7,686 nt of DNA from Saprospiraceae bacterium (GTDB lineage: Bacteria; Bacteroidota; Bacteroidia; Chitinophagales; Saprospiraceae). The position numbers and the translations under genes are program-made. The stretch lies in contig JACMMM010000278.1 of assembly GCA_014379065.1 (NCBI GenBank), positions 1-7,686 of the forward strand, in the 5' to 3' direction. This document shows, piece by piece, positions 5,854 to 7,686 of the stretch (position 1 is its first letter; each line of letters begins with the position of its first letter). The notes beneath the pieces are model-generated. The model saw nothing but the letters and a program-made list of their open reading frames with translations. It had not been told where the DNA came from and did not search any database.

Positions 5854-7686
5854 TACAACTTATCAACGAAAACATTGAAAAGCACAAGCGTGGGAAAGAT
5901 GCTCTTTCCCTTGACCTCAGAGATTGTGGAATGACTGAAATACCTCTCCAAATTGAAGAATGCACATGGTTGGAGTCATTAAAATTAGGCTATTCATATG
6001 AAAATGAAGGAGTGTTCGAAAAAATTTTGAATGTATTCGATAATGGAACAAGAGGTAAGGCAAATAAAATTTCTCGATTGGAAGACCGGCTCTCAAAATT
6101 ACAGAATTTAAAATTTTTGAGTTTCTCAGGTCAAAATGACATTTCTGACATTTCCTCGTTGGGGGGCTTGACGAATTTGCAAATACTTGTCTGTGACTTC
6201 ACGCAGGTCCGCGACCTGAGCCCGATTGCTGCGTTGACTAATTTGCGAGAAATTTACTTCGACTCCACGCCGGTCAGCGACCTGAGCCCAATTGCTGCAT
6301 TGACAAATTTGCAACTACTTGACTGCCAAAATACGCAGGTGGACGACCTGAGCTCTATTTTGCCTTTGATAAAAAGTGGAAGGCAAGTGGATTGGGAAAG
6401 ATCTGTAGGAGATATTTGTGTAAAAGGCTGTCCACTCGTCAATCCACCCGTAGAGATTGTGAAACAGGGGAATGAGGCAATACTAGAGTATTTTTCCAGA
6501 ATTGAAAAAGAAGGGGCGCAGGAATTGTTAGAAGCCAAAGCCATCTTGATCGGGGAAGGGATGGCAGGTAAAACCAGCTTGCGCAACCGGCTTCTTGGCC
6601 GTGCGTTGCCCACCAAATCAGACCGAACCAAGGGGCTGGATGTAGAAGTCGAGCCTTACCGCTTCCCGCTTGCTGATGGCAAAGAGATGCAACTAAATCT
6701 TTTCGATTTTGGAGGGCAAGACCATTACAAACCACTTCACCAGTTTTTTTATTCAAAGCGCTCGCTTTATCTATTGCTCACCAAAAATGGAGACGACCAA
6801 AATGATTTTGATTTTTGGCTGGATACCGCCAAACTTCATGGAGACGACAGTCCACTGCTGGTGGTGAACAATCTCTTTGGGGATGTCAAATGTAATTTCA
6901 ACCCCAAGCAATGGACCTCGCAATACCCGTTTTTGAAAGCAAGTTTTGAAGTAAATCTGGATAACCTGAATGGGCTGGAGGATTTGAAACAAAAAATTGA
7001 AGCCTATGCCCAAACGCTGCCGCATATCCGGCAACCCGTCCCCAAATCCTGGGCTGCCATCCGTGAAGCGCTTCGGGAGCAAAAAGTCAAAGAGAACTTT
7101 ATCCATTTGACCGAATACCTGCGCATTTGCCGGGAACACGGCATCGAGGAGCGTGATTCTGCCATGCATTTGAGCCGCTACCTGCACGACATTGGTGTGT
7201 TTCTTCATTTTCAGGACAACGAGACCCTGCGCAAATGGGTCATTTTGCGCAATGAATGGGCGACGGAGGCCGTCTATCGTGTACTCGACGACTCGGAGAT
7301 TATTGCTCAAAAAGGCCATTTCGCCCCCTCCGACCTCAAGCGCGTCTGGTGTGCCGATGAATATGAAGATATGCGTGATGCGTTATTGGAATTGATGAAA
7401 GAGTTCCGCCTTTGTTATCCCAAGCCGGATGGGCAACGTTTTATCGCGCCTTCTTTGCTACCAACTGAACCTCCTGCTTATAATTGGCAAGCAGACGCTG
7501 ACGAGCGGTGTATACGCCTTGAATACGTTTTCATGCCCCGGGTGTTGTTTACCCAGTTTGTTGTGGCAGAGCATGAAAAGATCGAGAATGGTCGGCTATG
7601 CGTCTGGCGGAGCGGGGCAGTTTTTTCAAAAGGGACGGCACGTGTACAGGTGCGGCAGATCGGAAAAAATACGCTGGAATTTCGCG
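5838..7686 (+). CDS. Roco family protein: LRR, Roc GTPase and COR domains (3' end outside window)
   Basis: The frame is open from ATG 5838 to the window end, 616 codons, and the start follows an in-frame stop at 5820. Residues 1-60 are an LRR cap (SLDLRDCGMTEIPLQIEEC). Residues 88-176 hold one irregular LRR and three 22-residue LRRs of the form LTNLxxLxxxxTxVxDLSPIAA. A linker (GCPLVNPPVEIVKQGNEAIL, about 203-222) leads to the Roc domain at about 233-400. Roc shows P-loop GEGMAGKTS (239-247), switch I Thr264 in TKGLD, and DFGGQ (290-294). The usual guanine-specificity NKxD is replaced by VVNNLFGD (342-349). From about 402 to the end is COR (SRYLHDIGVFLHF, NEWATEAVYRVLD, FIAPSLLP). Known Roco proteins are cytoplasmic GTPases that dimerise through COR and cycle between monomer and dimer. 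The bacterial physiological role is mostly unknown, and any C-terminal effector domain lies beyond the window. No signal peptide is present. Confidence 0.93.
   Translation, partial: MSKLALQLINENIEKHKRGKDALSLDLRDCGMTEIPLQIEECTWLESLKLGYSYENEGVFEKILNVFDNGTRGKANKISRLEDRLSKLQNLKFLSFSGQNDISDISSLGGLTNLQILVCDFTQVRDLSPIAALTNLREIYFDSTPVSDLSPIAALTNLQLLDCQNTQVDDLSSILPLIKSGRQVDWERSVGDICVKGCPLVNPPVEIVKQGNEAILEYFSRIEKEGAQELLEAKAILIGEGMAGKTSLRNRLLGRALPTKSDRTKGLDVEVEPYRFPLADGKEMQLNLFDFGGQDHYKPLHQFFYSKRSLYLLLTKNGDDQNDFDFWLDTAKLHGDDSPLLVVNNLFGDVKCNFNPKQWTSQYPFLKASFEVNLDNLNGLEDLKQKIEAYAQTLPHIRQPVPKSWAAIREALREQKVKENFIHLTEYLRICREHGIEERDSAMHLSRYLHDIGVFLHFQDNETLRKWVILRNEWATEAVYRVLDDSEIIAQKGHFAPSDLKRVWCADEYEDMRDALLELMKEFRLCYPKPDGQRFIAPSLLPTEPPAYNWQADADERCIRLEYVFMPRVLFTQFVVAEHEKIENGRLCVWRSGAVFSKGTARVQVRQIGKNTLEFR
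6168..6365 (+). repeat. Three tandem 66-bp LRR-coding units
   Basis: Units at 6168-6233, 6234-6299 and 6300-6365 each encode one 22-residue leucine-rich repeat, residues 111-132, 133-154 and 155-176. By hand count the first two differ at 14 of 66 bases, and the second half of each unit (GACCTGAGCCC and neighbouring bases) is the most conserved. The third unit drifts at its end (LSSILPL), as expected of the last repeat before the linker. An irregular 23-residue repeat precedes them at about 6099-6167. Such in-frame units can expand or contract by recombination. Confidence 0.85.

Noticed and set aside
5717..5965. Minus-strand ORF of 82 codons
   Set aside because: It runs antisense across the ATCCT element and the start of the Roco gene; its composition simply reflects CAGGATT periodicity and antisense coding sequence.
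6254..7319. Three minus-strand ORFs of 105-182 codons
   Set aside because: They are antisense shadows of the Roc and COR coding sequence, which shows clear GTPase motifs on the + strand.

Overview
The window looks like Bacteroidota chromosome, probably from the Saprospiria (Haliscomenobacter/Lewinella-like). The evidence is two large secreted proteins ending in type IX secretion system (T9SS) type A sorting domains, start codons without Shine-Dalgarno sequences, an LRR-Roc-COR (Roco) protein of a style I associate with this class, and ATCCT-rich dispersed intergenic repeats. The genus guess comes from remembered family resemblance, not from a search.

Layout, all real genes on the + strand: (1) 1-399 is the 3' end of a GC-rich gene for a helical, TPR-like protein of unknown function. 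(2) 607-2973 encodes a secreted protein with a signal peptide, two tandem DUF4394 propeller-like domains, a cysteine-containing domain and a T9SS sorting tail. A strong, near-symmetrical hairpin terminator follows. (3) 3188-5683 encodes a second secreted T9SS cargo, a beta-propeller-like protein of 831 residues. A hairpin starts directly after its stop codon. (4) 5838-7686 encodes a Roco protein cut by the window end: N-terminal LRR cap, about four LRRs, a Roc GTPase and a COR domain.

The most unusual structure lies between the genes. Genes 3 and 4 are unrelated, yet each is preceded by a copy of the same roughly 100-bp element. The element is rich in ATCCT, ends exactly at the start codon and may reach a few codons into each gene. 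Next to the first copy, the minus strand reads like the end of a lost T9SS cargo gene (KAGQTPLQSFVVK then stop), just upstream of the bidirectional-looking terminator.

The genes do not form an obvious pathway. Two are surface or secreted proteins of unknown ligand, and one is a cytoplasmic GTPase scaffold. Terminators and roughly 150-200 bp gaps suggest separate transcription units. I found no tRNA, rRNA, CRISPR array, transposase or complete mobile element. The 400-606 gap holds only a weak promoter candidate.
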